A DNA stretch of 64,000 bases. It comes from Leeuwenhoekiella polynyae (GTDB lineage Bacteria; Bacteroidota; Bacteroidia; Flavobacteriales; Flavobacteriaceae). The notes under the pieces are model-generated. The model was not told where the DNA came from, did no database searches, and was given only the letters and a program-made list of their open reading frames with translations. Within the stretch, counting starts at the first letter, position 1. Every line of letters begins with the position of its first letter. Position numbers and translations under genes: made by a program. Positions 47,597 to 56,009 of the stretch are shown piece by piece. The stretch covers positions 62,001 to 126,000 of the forward strand of contig NZ_QOVK01000004.1 of the NCBI RefSeq assembly GCF_004104075.1, read 5' to 3'.

Positions 47597-47947
47597 TTAT
47601 TTTCTAATCTCTTTGATTCTTGCTTTCTTACCAGTAAGACCTCTGAAATAGTAAATACGTGACCTGCGTACTTTACCTCTTTTGTTAATTTCAACTTTTT
47701 GAAGAGCTGGCATATTGATAGGGAAAATACGCTCAACACCTACTGTACCAGACATTTTTCTGATTGTAAATGTTTTGGTTACTCCTGTACCACGTACTTG
47801 GATAACAACTCCTCTAAAGAACTGTGTACGTACTTTTTCACCTTCACGAATTTCATAATACACAGTGATCGTATCACCTGCACTAAATTCTGGGAATTCT
47901 TTTTTCTCTACAAATTCGTTTTGTACAAAACTGATTAAATCTTCCAT
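47597..47947 (-). CDS. rplS: 50S ribosomal protein L19
   Basis: This 116-residue ribosomal protein lies at the interface of the subunits. The start is ATG at 47947 (MEDLISFVQNEF); a longer frame to 47986 needs GTG and adds a non-homologous leader. Conserved segments are FSAGDTITVYYEIREGEK, TQFFRGVVIQVRGTG, FTIRKMSGTVGVERIFP and VRRSRIYYFRGLTGKKARIKE. The length is normal. A consensus promoter lies 72 bases upstream (48019-48048), and the gene has its own terminator, so it is separate from trmD here. Confidence 0.97.
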   Translation of the reverse strand: MEDLISFVQNEFVEKKEFPEFSAGDTITVYYEIREGEKVRTQFFRGVVIQVRGTGVTKTFTIRKMSGTVGVERIFPINMPALQKVEINKRGKVRRSRIYYFRGLTGKKARIKEIRK

Positions 47948-48018
47948 TTTTAAGATTTTTTTAAATTGTATAAAAGCAACATGCACGTACTTCGCCAGAG
48001 GTTGGTTCTATGAGGCTG

Positions 48019-48048
48019 CAAATTTACTATAAAAAATAAGTTAATCAA
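48019..48048 (-). promoter_or_regulatory. rplS promoter
   Basis: On the - strand, TTG (48046-48048), a 19-base spacer and TAAATTTG (48019-48026) match the Bacteroidota consensus fully. The leader to the ATG is about 65 bases and contains CGAAGTACGTGCATG. Confidence 0.82.
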
Positions 48049-48082
48049 TTGAAAACTATATTTTTTTCAATGTTTCTGAAAA

Positions 48083-48760
48083 TTAGTCTTTTAAAAGATC
48101 GGGCCTCCGCTTAAGTGTATGTTTATAAGCTTGTTCCTCGCGCCAAGTTTCAATTTTGGGTGTGTTTCCTGATGTGAGTATTTCAGGAACCTTCCAACCT
48201 TTATACTCAGCAGGTCTCGTATAAACGGGAGGAGCTAACATATCGTCTTGAAAAGAATCTGTTAATGCGGAGGTTTCATTACCTAAAACTCCGGGAATTA
48301 ATCTAATCACAGCATCACAAAGAATAAGAGCGCCCAGTTCTCCACCGCTCAATACATAATCTCCTATAGAAATCTCACGTGTGATAAATTGATCACGCAC
48401 CCGCTGATCAACACCTTTATAATGTCCGCATAAAAGGATTATGTTTTTTTGTAATGAAATCTGGTTAGCAATACCTTGATTCAAGGTTTCACCATCTGGA
48501 GTTAGATAAATAATCTCATCGTAATCTCGTTCCTCTTTTAGTTCACTAATGCATTTGTCAATAGGTTCAATCATCATAACCATACCGGCACCGCCCCCAA
48601 ACTGATAATCATCAACTTGTTTGTAGGCATTTGCGGAGTAATCTCTAAGATTATGGAAATGAACTTCTACGAGACCTTTTGCAATTGAGCGCTGCATAAT
48701 AGAGGCTTCAAAAGGACTTTTTAAAAGATCGGGTACTACGGTAATGATATCTATGCGCAT
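48083..48760 (-). CDS. trmD: tRNA (guanine-37-N1)-methyltransferase
   Basis: This 225-residue SPOUT-fold enzyme makes m1G37 in tRNAs and prevents frameshifting. It has the N-terminal [20 protein letters not shown], the [13 protein letters not shown] segment, the trefoil-knot SAM site [13 protein letters not shown] and [15 protein letters not shown], and the C-terminal [26 protein letters not shown]. The catalytic Asp is in [14 protein letters not shown]. It lies 74 bases after the coiled-coil gene at 48835, on the same strand as rplS; these genes are usually together in bacteria. Confidence 0.96.
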   Translation of the reverse strand: MRIDIITVVPDLLKSPFEASIMQRSIAKGLVEVHFHNLRDYSANAYKQVDDYQFGGGAGMVMMIEPIDKCISELKEERDYDEIIYLTPDGETLNQGIANQISLQKNIILLCGHYKGVDQRVRDQFITREISIGDYVLSGGELGALILCDAVIRLIPGVLGNETSALTDSFQDDMLAPPVYTRPAEYKGWKVPEILTSGNTPKIETWREEQAYKHTLKRRPDLLKD

Positions 48761-48834
48761 AAAGCACGCTATAATTTGTTAAAACTAAAGAATTGAAGTC
48801 GCAATCTGTAGCGTTAAAGCTTCGAGCTAAAAGT

Positions 48835-49443
48835 TTATTTGTTATTATTTTTTACAGCTTTATTACGCTCATCCTGAAGTAATCTACCCATTTTCTGCTC
48901 TTTTTCAAGAGCTTTCTTGCGGTACTCTTCATACTCAGTCTCAACTTCTCCAAGCTTTTTACGAGCTTCCTGCGTATGTGCGTTACTTCCTTTAAATCTT
49001 AAAATAAAGAAAACCAAAGCTAGAGCAAGTACAGCTACGATTCCCCACATCATCCCCATATAACCGCCTTTACTCATTGGTATTCCTAAGAAATAAATAG
49101 AGTCTTTTTCAGCGCGAGTTGTTTCAAGTGTGTTTTCAGTTTCCTGTAAAGAATTGTTGAGTTCGCTAACCTTCGCTTGCTGCGAGTTTATTTGTTCTTG
49201 CAGACTATTGATTTTTTCTTTTAACCCTGAAATGCTATCTGCGGTATTACTTTTTAATTTTAAAAGTGAATTTTGATTAACCACTTTGTATTCTTGAAAG
49301 TTATTAGATTTCTCTAATAAGTCTTCAAATTGTTGTGAAATCGTGTTCACTTTGGGCTCAGTTTCCTGTGTTTGCTCTTCTTGTGCGTTTGCTCCTGCAA
49401 CTACAAATAATAAAAAAAATAAGCTGCTCTTTATAGTATTCAT
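48835..49443 (-). CDS. Coiled-coil membrane protein upstream of trmD
   Basis: This 202-residue protein has a signal peptide (SSLFFLLFVVAGANAQ), then a coiled coil at about residues 60-115 (ISGLKEKINSLQEQINSQQ). One transmembrane helix follows at about 130-148 (MMWGIVAVLALALVFFILRF), then a charged cytoplasmic coiled-coil tail. No methyltransferase motif exists, although flavobacterial homologues are often mislabelled tRNA (guanine-N1)-methyltransferase by transfer from the neighbouring trmD (recollection). Its function is unknown. A TATTTTTG box on the - strand at 49510-49517 is a plausible promoter element. Confidence 0.8.
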   Translation of the reverse strand: MNTIKSSLFFLLFVVAGANAQEEQTQETEPKVNTISQQFEDLLEKSNNFQEYKVVNQNSLLKLKSNTADSISGLKEKINSLQEQINSQQAKVSELNNSLQETENTLETTRAEKDSIYFLGIPMSKGGYMGMMWGIVAVLALALVFFILRFKGSNAHTQEARKKLGEVETEYEEYRKKALEKEQKMGRLLQDERNKAVKNNNK

Positions 49444-49509
49444 TTAGGCTAGTCGTTTTTCTGTTTTTGGGAAAACGGAATGCATCCCATCTTAGTATAT
49501 TAAAAGTGC

Positions 49510-49517
49510 AAAAATAA
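49510..49517 (-). promoter_or_regulatory. -7 element of the coiled-coil/trmD unit
   Basis: TATTTTTG on the - strand matches TAnnTTTG and lies 66 bases upstream of the ATG. A clear -33 TTG is missing at the right spacing. Confidence 0.45.
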
Positions 49518-49623
49518 TCAAATCATCTTGTTCTTACTGTTTATTCAGAATAAATAGATTGATTTTACAGAAACGTTTAGTTTGCTGAATATGAATCTTT
49601 TAACAATCAGTTGAGACTTTTTT

Positions 49624-51072
49624 CTAATAATAGGTGAACCTTCTCACTTTGGCTATATATTTTGCAAGGCGAATGACTTGATGACTGTAGCCGTACTCAT
49701 TATCGTACCAAACGTATAAAACCACGTTTTCAGAATCTGAAGAAATCAATGTAGCCTGACTATCATATATTGAAGGTGCAGACGAACCCACAATGTCACT
49801 GGAGACTAGTTCATTATTGATAGAATATTTTATTTGCTCTACCAGATCCCCCTCTAAAGCATATTTTTTCAGTGTAGCATTAACGCTTTCGACGGTAGTT
49901 TTTTGTTTCAGTTTTAAATTTAAAATAGCTAGTGAACCATTAGGAACCGGAACTCGTATTGCATTAGAAGTCAATTTTCCCTCTAAATTAGGTAAAGCTT
50001 TAGCAACTGCTTCACCAGCACCGGTTTCGGTAATTACCATATTTAAAGCAGCAGCACGACCCCTTCTATATTTAGAATGCATATTGTCTACTAAATTCTG
50101 GTCGTTTGTGTACGCATGAATGGTTTCTAAATGACCCGTAGCAATACCGAAACTTTCTTCAATGGCTTTTAAAACAGGAGTTATCGCATTTGTGGTGCAT
50201 GATGCAGCTGAAAAAATTGAAACTTCATCTGGATTAAACGCATTTTGATTTACACCGTGAACGATATTAGGAATACCTTTTCCGGGAGCTGTAAGTAGAA
50301 CTTTTGAAGCACCTTTGGCAATTAAATGTCTGCTTAGTTGCTCTTTATCTCTAAAAGCACCAGTATTGTCAATGATCAATGCATCATCGATTCCGTAGGA
50401 GTTATAATCTATTTCTTCAGGAGTATTAGAGCTTATTATGGTAACTGTGGTCCCATTAATAATGAGCGCTTCCTTTTCTATATTAATATCTATAGTTCCC
50501 GGAAAGTCTCCATGTATACTGTCGCTTTTTAGTAAAGAAGCTCTTTTTTTTAAAACAGACTCTGTAATCTCACCACGAACTACAATTGCTCTTAATCTTA
50601 GTTGGTTTCCGCTTCCGGTTCGCGTCATAAGTTCGCGAGCTAGCAATCTGCCTATTCGCCCAAAACCGTAAAGAACCACATCTTTAGGAACAATGGTATT
50701 TGAAGCTTCGGCGTCTTTCAATTTATAATGGATAAATGCAGAAGCATCGGTATAATCGTTATTTTCTAAGTGATATTCATACGTAAGTTTGCCAATATCT
50801 AATTTAGCAGGAGGGAAATTTGCTTGCAAAATCGCTTTTGCAATCTCAACACTATCAAAAATCGAAATAGGCTTTTGTACAAAAGCACCTGCATAAGCAT
50901 GCAGATTGAGTATTTCACTCACGTTTCTATCTATTAATTGATTTCGGAATAAAACCAGTTCAATATTTTTATCATACCAGAGATCGCTTATAATTTTTAT
51001 AAATTCAACAGTTGCTCTTCGGCGGTCTGCCTGAAAGGATAATTCTTTCTCGTATGTATTTGAAGTACTCAT
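49624..51072 (-). CDS. Glyceraldehyde-3-phosphate dehydrogenase, long form with N-terminal extension
   Basis: The protein is 482 residues from ATG 51072. The apparent longer frame begins at a TTG that is part of the promoter box. Residues about 1-130 form a helical extension absent from ordinary 335-residue GAPDH. The NAD(P) motif VVLYGFGRIGRLLAREL is at about 132-148, the catalytic Cys292 is in SAASCTTNAITP, and the C-terminal YDNEYGYSHQVIRL is intact. It acts in glycolysis or gluconeogenesis. This long form is usual in Flavobacteriia and some Gammaproteobacteria, often alongside a standard GAPDH, and may have a distinct cofactor preference or regulation. It is monocistronic, with no strong terminator seen. 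Confidence 0.93.
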   Translation of the reverse strand: MSTSNTYEKELSFQADRRRATVEFIKIISDLWYDKNIELVLFRNQLIDRNVSEILNLHAYAGAFVQKPISIFDSVEIAKAILQANFPPAKLDIGKLTYEYHLENNDYTDASAFIHYKLKDAEASNTIVPKDVVLYGFGRIGRLLARELMTRTGSGNQLRLRAIVVRGEITESVLKKRASLLKSDSIHGDFPGTIDINIEKEALIINGTTVTIISSNTPEEIDYNSYGIDDALIIDNTGAFRDKEQLSRHLIAKGASKVLLTAPGKGIPNIVHGVNQNAFNPDEVSIFSAASCTTNAITPVLKAIEESFGIATGHLETIHAYTNDQNLVDNMHSKYRRGRAAALNMVITETGAGEAVAKALPNLEGKLTSNAIRVPVPNGSLAILNLKLKQKTTVESVNATLKKYALEGDLVEQIKYSINNELVSSDIVGSSAPSIYDSQATLISSDSENVVLYVWYDNEYGYSHQVIRLAKYIAKVRRFTYY

Positions 51073-51099
51073 GGAGTATAAATTGGTTTTAATTTTCGA

Positions 51100-51107
51100 C
51101 AAATATA
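51100..51107 (-). promoter_or_regulatory. GAPDH promoter, -7 element
   Basis: TATATTTG on the - strand, with TTA 19 bases upstream as the -33 half, lies 28 bases before the ATG at 51072. Confidence 0.6.
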
Positions 51108-51142
51108 CTCAACTATATCGTTTTCGTAAGCATAATTTTAAA

Positions 51143-51171
51143 TAAAAAAGCCCTTCATTATGAAGGACTTT
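51143..51171 (-). terminator. HtrA gene terminator
   Basis: CCTTCA-tta-TGAAGG (51152-51166) with flanking partial pairing, followed on the - strand by six T. It is 24 bases beyond the HtrA stop. Confidence 0.82.
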
Positions 51172-51194
51172 AAATTCAATTATCCAGAAGCTTT

Positions 51195-52592
51195 CTATTG
51201 AAAAATAATTTGCTTTTTCTCACCACCTTTACTTACAAAACTTAAGCTTATCGGTTCGTTAGGATTTTTATTATTCATTATGCGTTTAATATCTTCCACA
51301 GAATTTACTGCTTCATCGTCAACTTCTGTAATTACAATTCCTTTTAAATTATAGCGTTTTAGTTTATCATTAGTTGCTTGCGCAATGACAACTCCATTTT
51401 TTACTCCATATTCTTTAAGAAGTTTAGGTGAAGCTTCCCGAACTTCTAATCCCGGTTTCTCAATTACATAAGACGAATATTTAAGTAAAGTAACTGGTAC
51501 AGTTTTACTTTCTCCATCTCTGCTATACGTAACTTGAACAACATCATTAGGACGTTTAGTACCTAAATATCCTGCTAGATCAGGGAATTTAGTGATCTTA
51601 ATATTGTCAATGTTAGTAATGATATCTCCTTTTTGAAGTCCGGCTTTTTTTGCACCACTTTCAAACTCAACATTAGCTATATAAACACCTTCTACAGCGT
51701 CTATATCTAATTCACTTGCAATACTAGGATTTAAGCTCGTACCGCTAACACCAAGGATTCCGCGTTGTACATCACCATACTCCATAATGTCTTCAACAAT
51801 CTTACGGGCATTATTAGAAGGTACAGCAAAAGCATAACCAACATAACTACCAGTTTGTGAAGTAATCGCGGTGTTGATACCTATTAATTCACCATTTATA
51901 TTTACCAATGCACCGCCACTATTACCAGGATTTATTGCCGCATCAGTTTGAATAAAAGATTGCGGATTAGAATCATACTCGCTGATATCTCTGGCTTTAG
52001 CTGAAATAATACCTGCAGTGACTGTACTTGTTAAGTTAAACGGGTTACCTACCGCTAATACCCATTCTCCGAGTTTTACACCATCAGAATCTCCAAAAGG
52101 AAGATAAGGCAGTTCACTATCAGCATCAATTTTTATAAGCGCAATGTCTGCTTTAGGGTCGGTACCTATAACTTCTGCTTTATAGGTGCGGTTGTCGTTT
52201 AAAGAAACATCAAGTTCTGTAGCACCATCAATCACGTGATTGTTCGTCACAATATAACCATCTGGTGAAATGATAACACCACTACCAGCTCCTACGAGAC
52301 CTTTGCGCATCTCACCACCACCGTAGAAAAACTCTTGTAAACTGCGGGGCTGTCTTGAGGTTTGTACGTTTTTAACGTGTACTACCGCATGTACGGTACG
52401 GTCTGCCGCTTCGGTAAAGTCAGCATTGGTACTGCTAATAGGAGTTCCATTATATTTTACCGGAGTATAAGATGAAGTTGCAGTTAGGTTAGAAACTTCA
52501 GTTTGGGTTTCATTTTCTAGAAGCTTATATGCTCCCAGAGTAATACCACCACCTAAGATGGCAACAAACAGTAGGCTTGCAAATTTTTTCAT
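51195..52592 (-). CDS. Periplasmic serine protease of the Do/HtrA family
   Basis: This 465-residue protease-chaperone has an N-terminal hydrophobic signal or anchor (FASLLFVAILGGGITLGAY). The trypsin-like domain has the triad His119 (VTNNHVIDG), Asp149 (ADIALIKID) and Ser225 (NPGNSGGAL), and two PDZ domains follow at about 280-370 and 385-465. This is the DegP/DegQ architecture for envelope protein quality control. The second PDZ is short. It is divergent from dapF, with its own terminator. No CpxR- or sigmaE-like box can be recognised upstream. Confidence 0.93.
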   Translation of the reverse strand: MKKFASLLFVAILGGGITLGAYKLLENETQTEVSNLTATSSYTPVKYNGTPISSTNADFTEAADRTVHAVVHVKNVQTSRQPRSLQEFFYGGGEMRKGLVGAGSGVIISPDGYIVTNNHVIDGATELDVSLNDNRTYKAEVIGTDPKADIALIKIDADSELPYLPFGDSDGVKLGEWVLAVGNPFNLTSTVTAGIISAKARDISEYDSNPQSFIQTDAAINPGNSGGALVNINGELIGINTAITSQTGSYVGYAFAVPSNNARKIVEDIMEYGDVQRGILGVSGTSLNPSIASELDIDAVEGVYIANVEFESGAKKAGLQKGDIITNIDNIKITKFPDLAGYLGTKRPNDVVQVTYSRDGESKTVPVTLLKYSSYVIEKPGLEVREASPKLLKEYGVKNGVVIAQATNDKLKRYNLKGIVITEVDDEAVNSVEDIKRIMNNKNPNEPISLSFVSKGGEKKQIIFQ

Positions 52593-52698
52593 AATACGTT
52601 TCTGTTTTTTTAGTATAACATTATAAATACGAGTGACAGTATATTGCGTTGCAGTATTTAACTTGGTCTTAACAAGGCATAGAATTTTCGCTTTATGT

Positions 52699-52706
52699 AT
52701 TTTTGC
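52699..52706 (+). promoter_or_regulatory. -7 element of the dapF operon
   Basis: TATTTTTG at about 52699-52706, followed by CGAGG, matches TAnnTTTG and precedes the dapF ATG by 22 bases. It supports the start at 52729 over the longer frame. A well-placed TTG is lacking. Confidence 0.5.
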
Positions 52707-52728
52707 GAGGCTTTTTAAAAAACCAGAA

Positions 52729-53505
52729 ATGTCAATACCTTTTTATAAATACCAAGGCACCGGCAACGATTTTGTAATGATCGATAACCGTCAGCATATA
52801 TTTTCCAATAATGATACCAAACTCGTTAAAGCTATTTGTAACCGAAAATTTGGCATAGGAGCAGATGGCTTGATCTTATTAGAGAATCACACGACCTTAG
52901 ACTTTACAATGGTTTACTATAACGCAGATGGAAACCCGAGTTCGATGTGTGGGAATGGTGGTCGTTGTATTGTAGCTTTTGCAAAAGAACTTGGAGTGAT
53001 AGCTGACAAAACTACATTTGAAGCCGTTGATGGTGTACACGAAGCGTTCATTGAAGAAGGTCTTGTGCATCTTAAAATGCAAGATGTTGCTGAAATTAAA
53101 GAGTTTGATGACCACCTTTTCTTAGATACCGGTTCGCCACATCACGTGCAGTGGGTTTCTGATATAGATGTTTTTGATGTTAAAAAGGAGGGTGCAGCTT
53201 TACGCTATGGCTCACTTTATGGCAAAGCTGGAAGCAATATTAATTTTGTAGAGGCAATAGATAACGGTTACAGAATGCGAACCTATGAGCGAGGGGTAGA
53301 AGATGAGACATTAAGTTGTGGTACAGGAGCTACCGCAGTTGCTCTTGCTATTCATAAACAGAATAAAGTTTCTATAAACAGTATTCCTTTGCAGGTTGAA
53401 GGGGGGCAGCTTCAAGTGATGTTTGAGCCCCAGGAAGATGGCTATAAAAACATATTTTTAATCGGTCCTGCAGAAAAAGTTTTTGAAGGCGTATGGAACG
53501 TTTAA
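52729..53505 (+). CDS. dapF: Diaminopimelate epimerase
   Basis: This enzyme of about 258 residues converts LL- to meso-diaminopimelate for lysine and peptidoglycan. The start MSIPFYKYQGTGNDFVMID at 52729 is set by family alignment and by the promoter-like box just upstream; the frame extends to 52633 without homology. The two catalytic cysteines are Cys74 in SMCGNGGRC and Cys197 in LSCGTGATA, and both halves of the pseudo-symmetric fold are complete. Its 3' end overlaps the next gene by 13 bases, forming a dapF-GNAT-mltG operon that joins two peptidoglycan functions. Confidence 0.96.
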   Translation: MSIPFYKYQGTGNDFVMIDNRQHIFSNNDTKLVKAICNRKFGIGADGLILLENHTTLDFTMVYYNADGNPSSMCGNGGRCIVAFAKELGVIADKTTFEAVDGVHEAFIEEGLVHLKMQDVAEIKEFDDHLFLDTGSPHHVQWVSDIDVFDVKKEGAALRYGSLYGKAGSNINFVEAIDNGYRMRTYERGVEDETLSCGTGATAVALAIHKQNKVSINSIPLQVEGGQLQVMFEPQEDGYKNIFLIGPAEKVFEGVWNV

Positions 53506-54035
53506 CTCTAAAAGGACAACTCGTATACTTAAGAGCATTAGAGCCCGAAGATCTCGATCTGGTTTTCAAAATTGAAAATGATGAGGATCTCTGGGAGCTA
53601 ACTACAACGCTGACTCCTTTTTCAAAATTTTTACTGAAGCATTATATTAAAAACTCGCATAAGGACATTTATGAAGCTAAACAATTGCGTTTAGTTATTT
53701 GTAGGGCTAGTGATGATGAGGCTTTAGGAATGATAGATCTCTTTGATTTTGATCCCAGAAACCAACGTGCCGGTTTAGGTATTTTGATTTTTAGCACATC
53801 AGATCGTGGTAAGGGTTATGGCGCAGAGGCACTAGATTTAATTACGCGTTATAGTTTTAAGCATTTAAATGTGCATCAACTTTATGCCAATATTTTAGAA
53901 GAAAATAAGCCGAGTATCAAGCTTTTTGAAAAGCAAGGTTTTAAGGCTGTAGGATTAAAAAAAGACTGGACTCGAATAGCGGGAACTTTTAAGAATGAAT
54001 TTTTATATCAATTAATACATAAAGATGTACATTAA
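53493..54035 (+). CDS. GNAT family N-acetyltransferase (RimJ/RimL-like)
   Basis: This 180-residue acetyl-CoA-dependent transferase opens with LTLKGQLVYLRALEPEDLDLVF. It has the acetyl-CoA-binding core RAGLGILIFSTSDRGKGYGAEALDLI near residues 90-115 and the C-terminal ILEENKPSIKLFEKQGFKAVG, as in the RimJ/RimL and spermidine acetyltransferase group. The acceptor is unknown. It overlaps dapF by 13 bases and mltG by 11, so the three are translationally linked. A peptidoglycan-related substrate is possible but only inferred. Confidence 0.9.
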   Translation: MERLTLKGQLVYLRALEPEDLDLVFKIENDEDLWELTTTLTPFSKFLLKHYIKNSHKDIYEAKQLRLVICRASDDEALGMIDLFDFDPRNQRAGLGILIFSTSDRGKGYGAEALDLITRYSFKHLNVHQLYANILEENKPSIKLFEKQGFKAVGLKKDWTRIAGTFKNEFLYQLIHKDVH

Positions 54036-55068
54036 AAAAATAATTGCGGCTACCGCTTTAATAGGATTAGTCATAGCTGGGGTTTTTGCATATAACATTT
54101 ATGGTAAATTTTTATCTCCTAATACTGCATTTAATAATGAAGAAGCTCACGTCTATATAGCTTCAGATGCGACATATCAAGATGTAAAAGCAGAGTTGGC
54201 GCCTTTATTAAAAGATGAAGAATCTTTTGATCAGGTTGCAGAGCGAAAAGGTTACATAAGCAATATCAAAGCTGGTCATTTCCTTATAAAAAAGGGAAGT
54301 AGTAATAATGATATTGTAAATTCTATTCGCAGCGGAAACATTCCTATTAAGATTTCATTTAACAATCAGGAGCGTTTAGAGGATTTAGCCGGTAGAATAG
54401 GTCAACAACTTGAGGCTGATAGCATAGAGTTGATTTCAGCTTTTAAAGATGCTGAATTTTTAAAGGATAATGGTTTTGAAGAAGCAACAGCCCTAAGTAT
54501 GTATTTGCCCAATACTTATGAATTTTACTGGAATACTGATGCAGAATCCTATAGAGGCAGAATGCTTGCCGAATACAAGCGCTTCTGGACAGAAGAACGA
54601 AAGGCTAAAGCTAAAGAACAAGGTTTAACACCTAATGAAGTCTATGCTTTAGCTTCTATTGTACAAAAAGAAACTGCAAAAGCAGATGAGCGTCCTCGGG
54701 TTGCCGGAGTTTATCTCAACCGCTTACATAATGGTTGGAAGCTAGACGCAGATCCAACAGTAATTTATGCTGTAAAAAAAGAAGCTAATGATTTTGATCG
54801 CGTTATTAAGCGCGTTCTTTATAAAGATCTGGAGACAGATTCTCCTTATAATACTTATATGTATGGTGGTTTACCTCCAGGACCAATCTTTATGCCCGAT
54901 CTTTCAGCTATTCATGCTGTGTTAAATCCGGAGTCACACCAATACTATTTTTTCGTTGCAGACGTTTCTAATCCTGGCTATCATCTTTTCGCGAAGACTA
55001 TGGCTCAACATAATACAAATAGAAAGCAGTATATTAACTGGATAAATAAGCAAGGAATTAATCGTTAA
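54025..55068 (+). CDS. mltG: Endolytic transglycosylase MltG
   Basis: This 347-residue inner-membrane protein cleaves nascent glycan strands in the periplasm and may set their length. It has an N-terminal transmembrane helix (IIAATALIGLVIAGVFAY), then a LysM-like region, and the YceG domain. The latter has YLPNTYEFYWNT near 160 and the catalytic Glu216 in SIVQKETAKADE, followed by VAGVYLNRL, DPTVIYA and YNTYMYGGLPPGPI. All family motifs are present. It ends the dapF operon; a 232-base gap follows. Confidence 0.94.
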   Translation: MYIKKIIAATALIGLVIAGVFAYNIYGKFLSPNTAFNNEEAHVYIASDATYQDVKAELAPLLKDEESFDQVAERKGYISNIKAGHFLIKKGSSNNDIVNSIRSGNIPIKISFNNQERLEDLAGRIGQQLEADSIELISAFKDAEFLKDNGFEEATALSMYLPNTYEFYWNTDAESYRGRMLAEYKRFWTEERKAKAKEQGLTPNEVYALASIVQKETAKADERPRVAGVYLNRLHNGWKLDADPTVIYAVKKEANDFDRVIKRVLYKDLETDSPYNTYMYGGLPPGPIFMPDLSAIHAVLNPESHQYYFFVADVSNPGYHLFAKTMAQHNTNRKQYINWINKQGINR

Positions 55069-55209
55069 GCCAATAAATGTTAAATGTTTGTCTTTTCCTC
55101 AATCGGAGGTTTGATAAATGTTAAAATATCTAAGAAAAAGAGTCATGTCGAATAGAATACAATACATTTTTGCGAAAACACTGACTTTAATAAAAACTTA
55201 ACCAATTCA

Positions 55210-55242
55210 TTGTCAATCGCTTATATTCTATTTGTATATTTG
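55210..55242 (+). promoter_or_regulatory. Promoter of the transglycosylase-like gene
   Basis: TTG at 55210-55212, a 22-base spacer and TATATTTG at 55235-55242, followed by CGCAG. The ATG is 58 bases downstream. Confidence 0.65.
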
Positions 55243-55300
55243 CGCAGTAATATAGACGGGTAATTTAGTAGCGTTCATCTACCGGTCTGAAATTTATTTT

Positions 55301-55960
55301 ATGACGAAAAACATTGTAAAATTAGCAGCGTTGCCTTCTGTGTTTGGTTTGGTGGCATTAAGTATGTCAGTTAAAGATGCAGATAAACCACGTGAAAATT
55401 CTACTGAAGGTTTAGAGTTATTCTACACAGTACCCCAATTTGATGAGATCGATACAGCTGTATTGGATAACACTTCAAATTTAAATCTTGCCACCACCGG
55501 GAAATCATTTACCGGTTTCAAGGAGGCATTAGGCTTTAAAGAGTCTCAAAATGATTACAAACGTATCAATCAATTAGGGTATTTAGGAAAATATCAGTTT
55601 GGTAGAAGTACTTTATTGCTTTTAGGAGTAACAGATACAGATGAATTTATAAATAACCCCAGATTACAGGAAAAGGCATTTGTTGCAAATGCTTCTCGTA
55701 ATAAATGGGTTCTTAGAAAAGATATCAAGCGCTTTACAGGGAAAGTTATAAATGGAGTTAAAGTAACAGAATCTGGTATTTTAGCAGCAGCTCATCTTGC
55801 TGGTCCCGGGAGTGTAAAAAGTTATTTACGCTCAGGTGGAGTAGAGGGTTTTAGAGATGCTTTTGGAACTTCAGTATATAGTTATATAAAAAAATTTGCA
55901 GGTTATGATGTTTCATTTATTGAGCCTGATAGAAATGCAAAAGTCGATTTAGATAGTTAA
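55301..55960 (+). CDS. Lytic-transglycosylase-like (lysozyme-fold) exported protein
   Basis: This 219-residue protein has an N-terminal hydrophobic stretch (LAALPSVFGLVALSMS) that may export it. The core FKEALGFKESQNDYKRINQ...GYLGKYQFGRSTL (about residues 69-107) has the Glu-Ser and YGxYQFG-type motifs of SLT or lysozyme-like folds. It is followed by the helical LAAAHLAGPGSVKSYL segment typical of these enzymes. Peptidoglycan cleavage is therefore likely but not proven. Homologues are often named peptidoglycan-binding protein LysM, although no LysM repeat is seen. It is monocistronic, with its own promoter and a strong terminator. Confidence 0.78.
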   Translation: MTKNIVKLAALPSVFGLVALSMSVKDADKPRENSTEGLELFYTVPQFDEIDTAVLDNTSNLNLATTGKSFTGFKEALGFKESQNDYKRINQLGYLGKYQFGRSTLLLLGVTDTDEFINNPRLQEKAFVANASRNKWVLRKDIKRFTGKVINGVKVTESGILAAAHLAGPGSVKSYLRSGGVEGFRDAFGTSVYSYIKKFAGYDVSFIEPDRNAKVDLDS

Positions 55961-55981
55961 AATCTGAATGATATAAAAACT

Positions 55982-56009
55982 AAAAAAGCGACCGTACGGT
56001 CGCTTTTTT
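55982..56009. terminator. Bidirectional terminator between convergent genes
   Basis: AAAAAAGCGACCGTACGGTC, continuing to GCTTTTTT, is a perfect 28-nt palindrome. Its T-run overlaps the stop codon of the - strand methylase gene at 56008-56010. Confidence 0.92.
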
